A DNA stretch of 35,500 nucleotides from Chrysochromulina tobinii (Eukaryota > Haptophyta > Prymnesiales > Chrysochromulinaceae), in assembly GCA_001275005.1 (NCBI GenBank), contig JWZX01003038.1:1-35500 (forward strand), written 5' to 3'. Of the stretch, positions 8,596 to 17,073 are shown piece by piece (the stretch's first letter is position 1; each line of letters starts with the position of its first letter). Position numbers and translations under genes: made by a program. Below the pieces are notes generated by a model. It saw only the letters and a list, made by a program, of their open reading frames with translations. It was not told the DNA's origin and made no database searches.

Positions 8596-9468
8596 ATGGC
8601 CGATGCCAGCAGCGAGAGTGGGTCGGAGGAGGCACCCGGTGAGGATCAGTCCGATGTGGATGAAGAGGCCAAGGGCGAGGTGGAACTCACCGCCGAAGGC
8701 GAGTGGGGCAGCAAACAGAATGACAACTTCGAGGCGATGATGACTGCGCGCATGAACGCCGTCTACGAACAGGAGGACGTCGTACAGATGCACCCGAGCG
8801 CACGCAATACCGGCTCCAAGTACGCGGAAGTTCGTGCGCAGCCGCTCGCGCCGCAGAACGGCTTCTATGACGAGCGCTATGTGTGCGCGACGAGGCCGGC
8901 GGGTGACATGGACGAGGACACGGACTTTGAGTTCATGAAGGGCTCCGAGGACGACGGCGTTGTGCCGCCCGAGCGCGTGACGTTCGCGTTCAAGGGTGTG
9001 CAGGACTACACTCTCGAGATGATCGCGCGCTTTCTCGACGAGACTAACCAGGACCACGGCGACACAATCAAGCGGTGGCGTCAACAGGGCAAGGGCATCA
9101 AGAAGCTCTGGCTCAACGACAACCCGATCACCGCCGCGGGCGTGGCGTTTCTGGCGGCGGCACTCCAAAACAATTCGACACTCGAGGAGCTGTACCTGCA
9201 CTACACCAACTGCAATGACGTGGGCCTCGGCCACCTTCTCGAGATGCTCGGCAAGAACAAGACGCTCAAGAAGCTCGAACTCGGCAACAGTGGCATCACC
9301 GAGAAAGGTGCTGGGGCGATTGTCAAGGCGTTCAGCAAGGGCGGCTCGTGCCAGAAGAACTCGACGCTCGAGCACATGGGCCTCTTTGGCAACGCCGACT
9401 CGATCGATAACGACTTGCCGGTCATTGCAGATCTGTTGGAGAAGGAATCGCGTGATTCGCGCAAGTAG
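8596..9468 (+). CDS. Leucine-rich repeat protein (ribonuclease-inhibitor type repeats)
   Basis: 290 aa from an ATG at 8596 (MADASSESGSEE). The first 70 or so residues are acidic and disordered. Residues about 171-275 hold RI-type LRRs: KKLWLNDNPITAAGVAFLAA, then TLEELYLHYTNCNDVGLGHL, then TLKKLELGNSGITEKGAGAI, then TLEHMGLFGN. Each is spaced about 28 residues apart, as in NLRC3/RanGAP-like proteins. No nucleotide-binding or kinase domain and no membrane segment is present, so it is probably a small scaffold. An acidic N-terminus plus few RI-type LRRs is also seen in cytoskeletal and tropomodulin-like proteins, but I see no specific match. Confidence 0.75.
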   Translation: MADASSESGSEEAPGEDQSDVDEEAKGEVELTAEGEWGSKQNDNFEAMMTARMNAVYEQEDVVQMHPSARNTGSKYAEVRAQPLAPQNGFYDERYVCATRPAGDMDEDTDFEFMKGSEDDGVVPPERVTFAFKGVQDYTLEMIARFLDETNQDHGDTIKRWRQQGKGIKKLWLNDNPITAAGVAFLAAALQNNSTLEELYLHYTNCNDVGLGHLLEMLGKNKTLKKLELGNSGITEKGAGAIVKAFSKGGSCQKNSTLEHMGLFGNADSIDNDLPVIADLLEKESRDSRK

Positions 9469-9785
9469 CGCAATGAAACGAAGTAGCGAACAAGCGCCCG
9501 AACGACGCAAGTATAATCCCGATAGACTGATCATCCCGCGAGCCGCGCCGCCCGTTCGCAATTTACAAAATTAGACTAAACATGAATGATAGTGGCCTGG
9601 TGCCTAGAAAGGTGTGCACTCTCTGATATTGCTCTCCGTCGCACCCGCTAAGCGGCTAACGTAAGGCCGGCCGGGCGTGTACAGAGCTCGTTGAGGCCGG
9701 CCTCCTTTGAGCTTGCTTGAGCTTTGCGTGTGACCGTCGTTCGGTGTGAATTGTAACTTGATTTAATGGAGGCTGAAAGGAGTCG
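9469..9785. other. Convergent intergenic region
   Basis: 3' flanks of the LRR gene (+) and the methyltransferase gene (-). No canonical AATAAA, RNA gene or repeat was seen. Confidence 0.45.
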
Positions 9786-10562
9786 TCATCCCACCGATGA
9801 ACATGAAGCTGCATCCTCTCTGGCTATGCTCTCTGCTGCTGTTGCCAGCTCCCCGCTACGATCCCGATCCCGCCTCGGGCTCGGCGGCGCCTCGGTGGCC
9901 CCACCCCGTCGGCAGCGCATCACAAAGAGGCGCTCGTTCTGGGCGCGCCGCTCCGCAATCACGACCGACTCGAGGCCCGCCTGCTCGCGCAGTAGAGAGG
10001 CGATCTCCGACGGCTCATTCTCTGCGACGCCCAGCAAGTAGAAGAGGCCGGACGGCGACAGGGCGGGCCCTAAGGCCGGGAGCAGCCGGTCGAGCACGAG
10101 GCGGCCACGCGGCCCGCCCGCCCAGGCTGCGCTGATGTCGGCAGTGGCCACTGCCTCCACGAGCTCCTCTGTCGAAGTAGGTACATACGGCGGGTTGAAG
10201 ACGAGCACATCCACTATGCCCGGACGCAGGGCGCTCAGCAAGTCCATCTGCACCGGCACGACGCGTCGCCCGTTGGCGGCACCGGTGGCCGCGGTTGCGC
10301 GGTTCGCGTGACGATTGACGTCGCCCGCGAGCAGCGCCGCGTCGGGAAGCAGGCGGCCGAGGTGGGTGATCACGCACCCACTGCCCGAACCTATCTCGAC
10401 ACACAGAGCGGGGCGGCGACCTAAGAGTTCTGCGACATCTGCGCTGAGCGCGTCGACCAGCAGAAAGGTGTCGTCCGAAGGCTCGTACACGCGCTCGTAG
10501 TCGGCCGAGCTCAAGTGAGAGAGATCGGGCAACGCGACGGCAGCAACCTTTGTAGAAGCCAT
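9786..10562 (-). CDS. MTQ2: eRF1-type glutamine N5-methyltransferase, HemK2/MTQ2/N6AMT1 family
   Basis: 258 aa, ATG at 10562. A class I Rossmann methyltransferase: motif I is EIGSGSG (residues 56-62), the acidic motif II is LLAGDVN (77-83), and the catalytic NPPY is at 123-126. The N-terminal YEPSDDTFLLVDAL (26-39) is highly typical of the HemK2/Mtq2 family, as is the short NPPYVPT with no N-terminal PrmC helical domain. Members methylate the GGQ glutamine of release factor eRF1 with a Trm112 partner, and acceptance of other substrates is reported. The domain ends near RLFVMRCRR; the last 38 or so residues are a Ser/Arg/Glu-rich tail not usual for the family. The start codon lies 8 nt after the stop of a small membrane ORF on the same strand. 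Confidence 0.9.
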   Translation of the reverse strand: MASTKVAAVALPDLSHLSSADYERVYEPSDDTFLLVDALSADVAELLGRRPALCVEIGSGSGCVITHLGRLLPDAALLAGDVNRHANRATAATGAANGRRVVPVQMDLLSALRPGIVDVLVFNPPYVPTSTEELVEAVATADISAAWAGGPRGRLVLDRLLPALGPALSPSGLFYLLGVAENEPSEIASLLREQAGLESVVIAERRAQNERLFVMRCRRGGATEAPPSPRRDRDRSGELATAAESIAREDAASCSSVG

Positions 10563-10570
10563 CCCACCGC

Positions 10571-10726
10571 TCAGTGAGAACGTTTCGGGAGGGACGCGCC
10601 ACCGCCGCCGAAAAAGAGCCGGTTATGCCGAGCGACGACGACGAGCGGCACGATGACGCCGAGCACGAGCACGAGCAGACCAGCGAGCCAGTTGGAGAGC
10701 TCGAAGCCGAGTGTTGGTTGCTCCAT
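10571..10726 (-). CDS. 51-aa single-pass membrane protein
   Basis: The ATG at 10726 gives MEQPTLGFELSNWLAGLLVL and onward to a TGA at 10571. Residues about 13-32 form one strongly hydrophobic helix (NWLAGLLVLVLGVIVPLVVV), followed by RHNR and a Gly-rich, basic tail (SLPKRSH). The positive charge after the helix suggests an N-out, C-in orientation or a plastid or mitochondrial inner-membrane small subunit. I cannot assign a family; resemblance to small photosystem subunits is too weak. The ORF lies in another frame from, and ends 8 nt before, the MTQ2 start, so one transcript could carry both. It is divergent from the sulfotransferase at 10947. Confidence 0.55.
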   Translation of the reverse strand: MEQPTLGFELSNWLAGLLVLVLGVIVPLVVVARHNRLFFGGGGASLPKRSH

Positions 10727-10946
10727 GAACACCGGAAGCGGAGACGGTGCGCCGCGCAAAGAACTTGGTCATGTTTGGGCGCCGTTTCAAGCGCGAAATT
10801 TTGGACCAAAAATTAGGGAAATGTATAGATTTCCAATCACGGCTTCACGTCTCCCGAAACCACACGGCGCCCAGGAAATCAGTGCACACTCGCTTCGGTG
10901 CCGAGCCCTCTTGAGAGAGCCGGCCTCGGAGTTGCGACGTGTGTCG
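10727..10946. promoter_or_regulatory. Divergent intergenic region, 220 bp, with an AT-rich near-palindrome
   Basis: It separates the ATGs of the small membrane ORF (minus) and the sulfotransferase (plus). AATTTTGGACCAAAAATT at 10797-10814 is a near-perfect inverted repeat, followed by the AT-rich ATGTATAGATTTCC. It is probably a shared promoter. Confidence 0.4.
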
Positions 10947-12401
10947 ATGGCCTCAAAAGGGGAGCCTCAAGCCTTTGTCCTCATCGGCATCGGCGCGGCC
11001 ATAATTGTTGGCTGCACGCTGCTCCCGGCACTGCAACGTTACGGATTGGACTTTCTGCTTCCCTCATCATCCAAACAGCTGCATCTCACAGAACAGCAAT
11101 ACGACGCGTTTCTGGCCGAGCACCGCTTCATTGTCATCGGCGGCCCGCACCGTGGCGGTACCACTCTGATGTGGCAGCTCCTCAGATCGCATCCAGCTGT
11201 GGGCTCCTTCCCGGAGCGCGTTGCCAGTGACTTCTCCGAGGGTTCCTTCCTCCAGACGGTGCTGCCCACCTTTGGGGTCGGCAACGAGCTTCAGATGGGC
11301 AGCGGTGGGGTGAACGCGAAGCCCATGGGCCTTGGCAGATACGCCTTCTCACCTGACGCGCACATGACCGAGACGCATGCGCTCAACACGCGAGCGAACT
11401 CGCGGCAACTGCTGAGCCAGTGGGGCTATTTCTGGAACACGAGCCGGCCCGTCCTGCTCGAGAAGACGCCGACGGACATGCTCACGTCACGGCTGCTCCA
11501 GGCGCTCCTCTCGCCGCCGCCGCGCCAGCAGACCAGTTTCGTCTTCCTCACGCGCCATCCGCTGGCTGTCGCGCTGGCCCATATGCGGTGGCCCGCGTGC
11601 CGGCATCAGAGCGTCGGGTCGCTCGCGCTGCATTGGCTGGTCTCGCATCGGGTGCTCGCGTCGGACCTGCCGCACCTCCGCGCGGCCCGCGTCGTCCGTT
11701 ATGAGGACCTTGCACGCGACCCGACGGCCTGCATGCATGAGCTCATTGCTTGGCTGCAACTACCAGGCTCGCTGCCCGTTCACACCTCGGATCGCGTGGA
11801 GCGCGACACGAATGCAAAGTACGAGCGGCGCTACTGCACAGAGCACTTGGCGAGCGCGCGGCAACGGCGCGAGCACTGCGCCATGGGCGCCGCGCTGCAG
11901 CCCGCGATAGCGCGGCTCGGGCTCGGCTACGACTTGCATGCAGCTGGCAGCGAACACGGCTTCAGCTGCCTAGCGACCCATCTTCACAGCGCGGGGTGTG
12001 AACCAGTGGCGCCCGCGGCGGCGCTCGTGCGTGGCCTGGAGATGCTGACCCGCCGCCTCAGCAGCGGCGGCGGCCCGCCGCCCGCGCTCGGTGGCGAGCA
12101 TTTGATCTGTGGGAAAGTGGAGCAGCCGCAGCCGCAGACGCGTCACCGCGGCCGCCGCTCGGACCACGAGCACCGCGCCGAGTCGGGCGCCTCGGACCAC
12201 GAGCACCGCGCCGAGTCGGGCGCCTCGGACCACGAGCACCGCGCCGAGTCGGGCGCCTCGGACCACGAGCAACGCGCCGAGTCGGGCGCCTCGGACCATG
12301 AGCACCGCGCCGAGTCGGGCGCGGCGCAAACGCGCCGCGGCGGCCGCAGGCGCCGGAAGCTTCAAATCATCGGCACGAAGGGCGAGAAGGTCACAAGTTA
12401 A
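10947..12401 (+). CDS. Type II membrane sulfotransferase with C-terminal 11-aa tandem repeats
   Basis: 484 aa from an ATG at 10947 (MASKGEPQAF). Residues about 8-28 (AFVLIGIGAAIIVGCTLLPA) are a signal anchor, so the catalytic domain is probably in the Golgi lumen. The PAPS 5'-phosphosulfate loop is FIVIGGPHRGGTTLMWQLLR (about 61-80). The 3'-phosphate-binding segment is FVFLTRHPLAVALAHM (198-213, with Arg203), followed by VVRYEDLARDP. This is the Sulfotransfer_1/3 arrangement; the acceptor, carbohydrate or tyrosyl, cannot be told. After the domain, residues 405-459 are five copies of SDHEHRAESGA, then a very basic tail (RRGGRRRRKLQ). The frame is open further upstream to 10653 but overlaps the promoter and another gene, so the ATG before the anchor is preferred. 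Confidence 0.85.
   Translation: MASKGEPQAFVLIGIGAAIIVGCTLLPALQRYGLDFLLPSSSKQLHLTEQQYDAFLAEHRFIVIGGPHRGGTTLMWQLLRSHPAVGSFPERVASDFSEGSFLQTVLPTFGVGNELQMGSGGVNAKPMGLGRYAFSPDAHMTETHALNTRANSRQLLSQWGYFWNTSRPVLLEKTPTDMLTSRLLQALLSPPPRQQTSFVFLTRHPLAVALAHMRWPACRHQSVGSLALHWLVSHRVLASDLPHLRAARVVRYEDLARDPTACMHELIAWLQLPGSLPVHTSDRVERDTNAKYERRYCTEHLASARQRREHCAMGAALQPAIARLGLGYDLHAAGSEHGFSCLATHLHSAGCEPVAPAAALVRGLEMLTRRLSSGGGPPPALGGEHLICGKVEQPQPQTRHRGRRSDHEHRAESGASDHEHRAESGASDHEHRAESGASDHEQRAESGASDHEHRAESGAAQTRRGGRRRRKLQIIGTKGEKVTS
12159..12323 (+). repeat. 33-bp coding minisatellite, 5 copies
   Basis: The unit starts TCGGACCACGAGCACCGCGC and is 33 bp long. Five in-frame copies encode SDHEHRAESGA; the fourth has Gln for the second His. 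Near-identity at DNA level shows recent expansion. Confidence 0.9.
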
Positions 12402-13147
12402 GTCACAAGCGAGAAGGTTGCGATTTGACACCCCGCCCCTCTCAACGATCGGTCGGTGGAGTGCGGACGGGATGCCGCGGAGGCCAGGCGCGTTGCGGGA
12501 ACCGGGATCGCTTGCCCGTCCTACCATCGTTATTCGTTTCTCATTTGAGTTATTTAGATTGATTCTGATTGAGCCGGTGTCGTTTCCCCGGAGACACAGT
12601 GTAGAGTGATTGCACCGTCCGCCCACGGATTTCGCCCATACGATCGGATGTTAAAAAGAATGCCGGATCACATCATGCGACCCTCGATACGGCCGGGTAC
12701 GGGCCGGGGGCCCGCGCGGCGTCGGGCGTCCTCGGCGGACCGCTGCCGTCAGCCCTCTCGCCGTACGGCGCGGTATACTTTGACGATTCAACTCAGAGGA
12801 CCTCGCGCGGCAGTTCTCGGCTCTCCGCAGCGTGATGAGTGTCGCTCTGATTCTCTCAGCTCACTGTATCTCTCTGAGCTCTCGCTCTGAGCGCGATCGT
12901 TCCTCTCATCGTACCACGTTCTCTTGCATCGTTCGTACTACGTTCTCTTCCATCCCGGCATCGGTGCTCCTCGCTCACGCTCCCGAGACGCTGTGATGTC
13001 CACTGAATGCCCTGACATGCATGCCGATTGCCTCGTGGATCCTCGCCCACGCCTCCCGAGGCGCATCTCAGCCAGCACTCGCATTCGTGCCGTGGCCACG
13101 CCGCCACGCCACTGCGCTCCTCCTCCTGCTCGCTGCTCCTCATCCTC
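12402..13147. other. Convergent intergenic region
   Basis: 3' flanks of the sulfotransferase (+) and the ROMO1-like gene (-). At about 12910-12957 a roughly 24-bp unit, CGTACCACGTTCTCTTGCAT, is repeated with small changes (CGTACTACGTTCTCTTCCAT). No gene, poly(A) consensus or RNA was identified. Confidence 0.45.
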
Positions 13148-13798
13148 TCAGTCGTCCCGCGACAGGATGGCATGGACCACGGCGCTACGCTCGCGGTGCG
13201 TCGTCGCGGCACGAGCGCGTGCCGCGAATGCATGCGGCGGCTCAAGCACGTCGAAAGCCGGCCTGTGTGCCACCGCATCATGCGGCCGTCCGATCGGTGT
13301 GCGCTCGGCATCTGCGAGCTCGAGCAGCGGCAACTCCTCGCAGCGGATGACGGTGCCACACGCAAGGAAGAAGCCAAAGCCGGCGGCCGTCGAGACGACC
13401 GAGATCGGCAGGTAGAGGATGTGCCGGTACGCGATGGCCGCGTAAGTGCCGTACATGAACCCGATCGCGCTCCCAAGAGCGCCGCCGATCATCGCGCCGT
13501 TCTGCAGCTTCCACATGCACTGCCGAAAGCGCGAAGGCGGTTCGTAGTACTGGTAGGAGGGGCTCGCAGGCGGCGTCCAGGCGTCGACGGAGGGCGACTC
13601 AGCCTTGGGTAGGTACCTGTCAAAGTCCTCCTTTTCGTACTCGACCTCGTCGTGGCCACCCGCCGCCGCGAGGCTGCCCGAGGACATGAGCTCGCCGCCG
13701 TAGGCGCCACCCTGTTGCTGCTGGAGCTGTTCGAGCTTCGCCTGGAGCTGCTGCTCCTTGCGCTCACGGCGCGCGCTGAATGGGTTGAGCGACGACAT
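13148..13798 (-). CDS. ROMO1: ROMO1/MGR2-like mitochondrial inner-membrane protein with long extensions
   Basis: 216 aa from an ATG at 13798 (MSSLNPFSARRERKE). Residues about 91-153 match the ROMO1/Mgr2 pattern: FRQCMWKLQNGAMIGGALGS, a Gly-rich helix (GxxGGxxG), YGTYAAIAYRH, a second helix, then FGFFLACGTVIRC. Cys94 and Cys153 correspond to the family's two conserved cysteines, and the final IRC is hallmark. Mgr2/ROMO1 gates lateral release from the TIM23 import channel. Normal members are about 80-115 aa. Here an N-terminal Gln-rich coiled-coil and acidic region of 90 residues precede the core, and a 60-residue polar tail follows. The tail may be intron read-through, since the family normally stops just after IRC. 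It is divergent from DRC7 by 208 bp. Confidence 0.7.
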   Translation of the reverse strand: MSSLNPFSARRERKEQQLQAKLEQLQQQQGGAYGGELMSSGSLAAAGGHDEVEYEKEDFDRYLPKAESPSVDAWTPPASPSYQYYEPPSRFRQCMWKLQNGAMIGGALGSAIGFMYGTYAAIAYRHILYLPISVVSTAAGFGFFLACGTVIRCEELPLLELADAERTPIGRPHDAVAHRPAFDVLEPPHAFAARARAATTHRERSAVVHAILSRDD

Positions 13799-14006
13799 GG
13801 GCCGTGGGACACGACGGGGCCGCGAGACACGAAGACAAACACGGCGACTGACGCAACTTTCGCGAAGAGGAGTTTCGTCTTGATGACAACGCGCCTCGAC
13901 AGAGTAGAAATAACGTGCATGGACCTTTGCAATCACGAGGCCGCTGTCGTGGGCGCCTCGCTGTCGTGGGCCCTTTCTGCCGTTCTGCTCTCGCTCCGGC
14001 TGCCTC
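13799..14006. promoter_or_regulatory. Divergent intergenic region, 208 bp
   Basis: It separates the ATG of the ROMO1-like gene (minus) and of DRC7 (plus). No TATA or CCAAT consensus is evident; the layout suggests a bidirectional promoter. Confidence 0.45.
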
Positions 14007-16571
14007 ATGGCTGACGAGGACACGGATTTTGAGGGTGCGGGCGAGGATGAGGATAACATGGACGAAGAGGACGTGGCGTCGCCCATGCAGTTCATGGAAG
14101 AATTCGCCGACACGCCCAATTCGAAGCTGCTGCGGATCAGCGAGGTCCAGCTCATGGAGCAGCCGGAGAGCTATCGCACCAACACGCCCAAAGAGGAGCT
14201 GATGCTTGAGTACATCCGCAAGTACGAGATGCACTTCGCCAACTTGCACCCCAAGCGGCGCAAGCCCATGCTTGCGCTGCGCAACGAGTGCGGCATGAAG
14301 AAGTTTATCTGCGCGACGCTGAGGCCGACGCAGATGCCGTACCAGGACGTGTACGACTACAACAAGTGTGCCAAGTTCGTGGCGGACTTTATCCGTTACG
14401 AGCCGCTCGAGCTCGCCTCGCAGCTGCCTTCGCACATGCCCTCGCCCTCGGCCACGCTCGGGTGGCAGGCGGGCGACTGCTTCGACATGGCGATGGTGCT
14501 GTGCTCGATGCTGCTCGGCGTGGGGTACGATGCGTACGTCGTGTGCGGGTATGCTCCCGCGAAAATCACGCGGTACGATCAGACATCGACCTCGATCAAG
14601 GCCGAGCCGCCGCCGCCGCCGCCAGAGCCGCCGTACAAGCCGCCCGATACAAAGTATACGATCGGCCCTCGGAAGGTACTGGCGTCCAACTTCCTCACCC
14701 AGAAGGCGCAGCGCGAGGCGGCGGCGGCAGCACCTAAAGATGCCAAGGTCGCCCCGGCGGCGCCCGCCGTACCGATCGACCTCGAGGCGCTCGCCGCCGC
14801 CGAGGCGGAGGAGCTCGATGACCTCCGAGGGCGGCGCGTCCATGCTTGGGTCCTCTTGCTGCCTGGCAAGCGCATGCTCGAGCAGATGCTCTTCGTCGAG
14901 CCGTCGACGGGCGAGCTCTACAGGGCGGACAGCTCGCCCTTCTACGGCATCGAGACGCTCTGGAACGCGTCCAACTACTGGGTCAATATGCAGGGTCCGT
15001 CGGTCCCTGCGGCCAAGCTCTCGTTTGAGCTTGCGGATGCATCCAAGTGGGAGGGACTCCTCTACGACTCCACGATGGCCTCAATGGGCGGCGGTGAGGA
15101 CGAGGGCGGCGACGAGGGCGGCGACGGCGCGGGTGGCGCGGAGGAGCACGACGAGGTGGTCGACGAGTCGAAGGTGCTGGCCGAGATGCCGCCGAGCTGG
15201 GTCACGCGGCTGCACGTGCCACAAGACCTCTTCGAGAGTGGCTGCCCTCAAGGGCGCAAGTCGACGACGTTCAAAAAGGGCCTCGTCCAAAAGTTCGCGC
15301 CGTACTCGCGCGAGGACGGCCTGGTCGAGATGAACACGCTGTACGAGGACGCGGAGCGCACGAGCGTCGCCGAGCTGCGCCAGCACTTTGCCAACCGGCA
15401 GGACCACCTGTACAAACGCATCGTTGCGGGCGAGGAGACGCGCGAGTACTTCGAGCCCGGTCGCAAGGGCGCCCTGCGCGAGCACACATGGATCGAGGGC
15501 CAGCGGCGCGTGATGCACTTTTACTCAGCGGCGAAGCTCGGTGGCCTCGTGTCGCGCTATGAGGAGACCGGTAAGAAGACCTGGTACGTCTTCGACGGCA
15601 CGCGCGACCCACTGATCTACCGGTCCGTTTCGTACGACCAGGAGGCGGAGCCGTCCGAAGCGCCCGATAAGAATATCCGCAAGATGGCCGAAAAGTTCCG
15701 GCGCTCCCGAGCCGGAACATTTGGCGCTCCCGAGACGGAGGTGGACGCGGAGGAGGATGTGGCGAAGCGCACGTTCGAGCTCAGCGCGGGCTTGATCAAG
15801 CTCAAGTACCACTACGGCAAGGACCGTGTCACGGCCTCGAGCCGCACGTACAACAAGGACGGCTCGAATCACCACGTCGTCCAAGTCAACTCGTTCTCGA
15901 AGCCTCCGACAGAGGCGCAGCTGCTGGATGAGTTCACGAAGCTGCAGGTGGCCGAGCGCGAGTGCATCAACGAGATCAAGGACTACGACCGCCAGACCAA
16001 GGAGATCCTCAAGAAGCGTGCGGCCGAGGAGGCGGACATAGAGGAGGCCGAGGAGGCGGCCGCGCACATGACCAAATCCGGCAAGATGCACGTGCCGCAG
16101 TTCCTCGTCGTGTCGGTGTTCGACACGTCGCGCTCGCGCATCAACACGATGGAGCCGCCGGAGGAGGATCTCGACGCGGTGCCGCACGACTACCTCACCC
16201 CCTTCTTGGAGGAGCCCATTGGCATCCATGACGATCCTCTGCCTCGGGAGGCGGCGCTGCAGGCGCGCGAGGCCTGCCTGCGCTCGCTCAAGGAGCGCCT
16301 TGTCGAGCGCGCGAACATCGTGCAGTCGCGCCTCGACGACGAGAACGCGATGCTCTCGAAGAAGCAGGCTGCCTTTCAGCGCAACCGTGATCACATGGAC
16401 GCCGCCGACGAGGCGGAGTACGAGCGCTATTGCCAGGAGGCCATGTTCCGCATCCAGATCCTCGAGCAACGGCTCGATCGGCACACGGAGCTCTCGCTGC
16501 AGACGTACGCCGAGATGGACGCGAGATTGCGAGACGACCCGCGCCTCAAGAACCTCAACTCCTCGCGCTGA
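14007..16571 (+). CDS. DRC7: Dynein regulatory complex subunit 7 (CCDC135/FAP50)
   Basis: 854 aa, close to the 874 aa of animal DRC7. After an acidic N-terminus (MADEDTDFEG) comes the family signature NLHPKRRKPMLALRNECG. Next is a transglutaminase-like domain with GDCFDMAMVLCSMLLGVGYD (Cys158 in GDCFD), then HAWVLLLP (His279) and FVEPSTGELY (Glu298). MORN-like segments and RYEETGKKTWYVFDGTRDPL follow, and the last 250 residues form coiled coils (for example QAREACLRSLKERLVERANI). Low-complexity inserts sit at about 195-215 (Pro-rich) and 350-380 (Gly/Asp/Glu-rich). DRC7 belongs to the nexin-dynein regulatory complex linking axonemal doublets, so the organism makes motile flagella. No intron is needed across 2.5 kb. 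Whether the transglutaminase-like fold is enzymatic is unsettled for the family. Confidence 0.92.
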   Translation: MADEDTDFEGAGEDEDNMDEEDVASPMQFMEEFADTPNSKLLRISEVQLMEQPESYRTNTPKEELMLEYIRKYEMHFANLHPKRRKPMLALRNECGMKKFICATLRPTQMPYQDVYDYNKCAKFVADFIRYEPLELASQLPSHMPSPSATLGWQAGDCFDMAMVLCSMLLGVGYDAYVVCGYAPAKITRYDQTSTSIKAEPPPPPPEPPYKPPDTKYTIGPRKVLASNFLTQKAQREAAAAAPKDAKVAPAAPAVPIDLEALAAAEAEELDDLRGRRVHAWVLLLPGKRMLEQMLFVEPSTGELYRADSSPFYGIETLWNASNYWVNMQGPSVPAAKLSFELADASKWEGLLYDSTMASMGGGEDEGGDEGGDGAGGAEEHDEVVDESKVLAEMPPSWVTRLHVPQDLFESGCPQGRKSTTFKKGLVQKFAPYSREDGLVEMNTLYEDAERTSVAELRQHFANRQDHLYKRIVAGEETREYFEPGRKGALREHTWIEGQRRVMHFYSAAKLGGLVSRYEETGKKTWYVFDGTRDPLIYRSVSYDQEAEPSEAPDKNIRKMAEKFRRSRAGTFGAPETEVDAEEDVAKRTFELSAGLIKLKYHYGKDRVTASSRTYNKDGSNHHVVQVNSFSKPPTEAQLLDEFTKLQVAERECINEIKDYDRQTKEILKKRAAEEADIEEAEEAAAHMTKSGKMHVPQFLVVSVFDTSRSRINTMEPPEEDLDAVPHDYLTPFLEEPIGIHDDPLPREAALQAREACLRSLKERLVERANIVQSRLDDENAMLSKKQAAFQRNRDHMDAADEAEYERYCQEAMFRIQILEQRLDRHTELSLQTYAEMDARLRDDPRLKNLNSSR

Positions 16572-17073
16572 GCCGGGCGTGCGCGCCGATGCCACGGCGC
16601 GCACGCGTGCGAAGGCACGCAGACTGGCAGCAGCAGCGGCGCCGGCGCCGGCGCGGGCGGCAGCAGCGGGCTCGACGCCCTGGGAGGCGCCCTCCGGTGG
16701 ACGCCTCAGTGACCCCTCCGGTGGACGCGGCGGGGGCGACGAGGATGCATCTACGTGGACGTGCGGTGCATCCGCGGCGCCGTGGCGGGCGCATGCGATG
16801 CGCTCATACGTGACCCGCAGGAACATGGATGTGTGCGAGAGCAAAGACCGGGCGTGTGGCCCACATAGTGGGGTTGCGGCTTGCGCGCTCGGAGCGTGCG
16901 ATCTCATGAGCGGAGACGAATATGGGATGAATGCATGAACGGTCTCACGCGAAGGGTGCATGCATGCGGTGTTTTTGTTCATCAAACTTGAAGTGGTTAC
17001 CTACCACGGTGTCAGCTCGCTCGAGCTCTTCACACCCTCGACACTCTTCACACACATCACCGAAGTGCGAAGC
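16572..17073. other. Intergenic region between DRC7 and the SUMO protease
   Basis: It contains a direct repeat CCCTCCGGTGGACGC (about 16689 and 16716) and ATGCATG-rich sequence at 16930-16965. An in-frame ATG at 16960 would add 38 residues to the protease, but the peptide there (MHAVFLFIKLEV) looks unlike the basic nuclear N-terminus that follows, so it is treated as leader. Confidence 0.45.

Noticed and set aside
8910-8935. DEDTDFE coding motif shared between the LRR protein and the DRC7 N-terminus (14010-14030), nearly identical in DNA
   Set aside because: About 20 bp of similar acidic coding is explained by codon bias and chance; the proteins are otherwise unrelated.
10015-10809. 264-codon minus frame overlapping the methyltransferase and the small membrane ORF
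   Set aside because: It overlaps two better-supported frames and has low-complexity Arg/Ser composition.
15525-16985. 486-codon minus-strand frame opposite DRC7
   Set aside because: Its Arg/Leu/Val-rich composition mirrors the coiled-coil coding strand, and DRC7 homology fixes the real frame.
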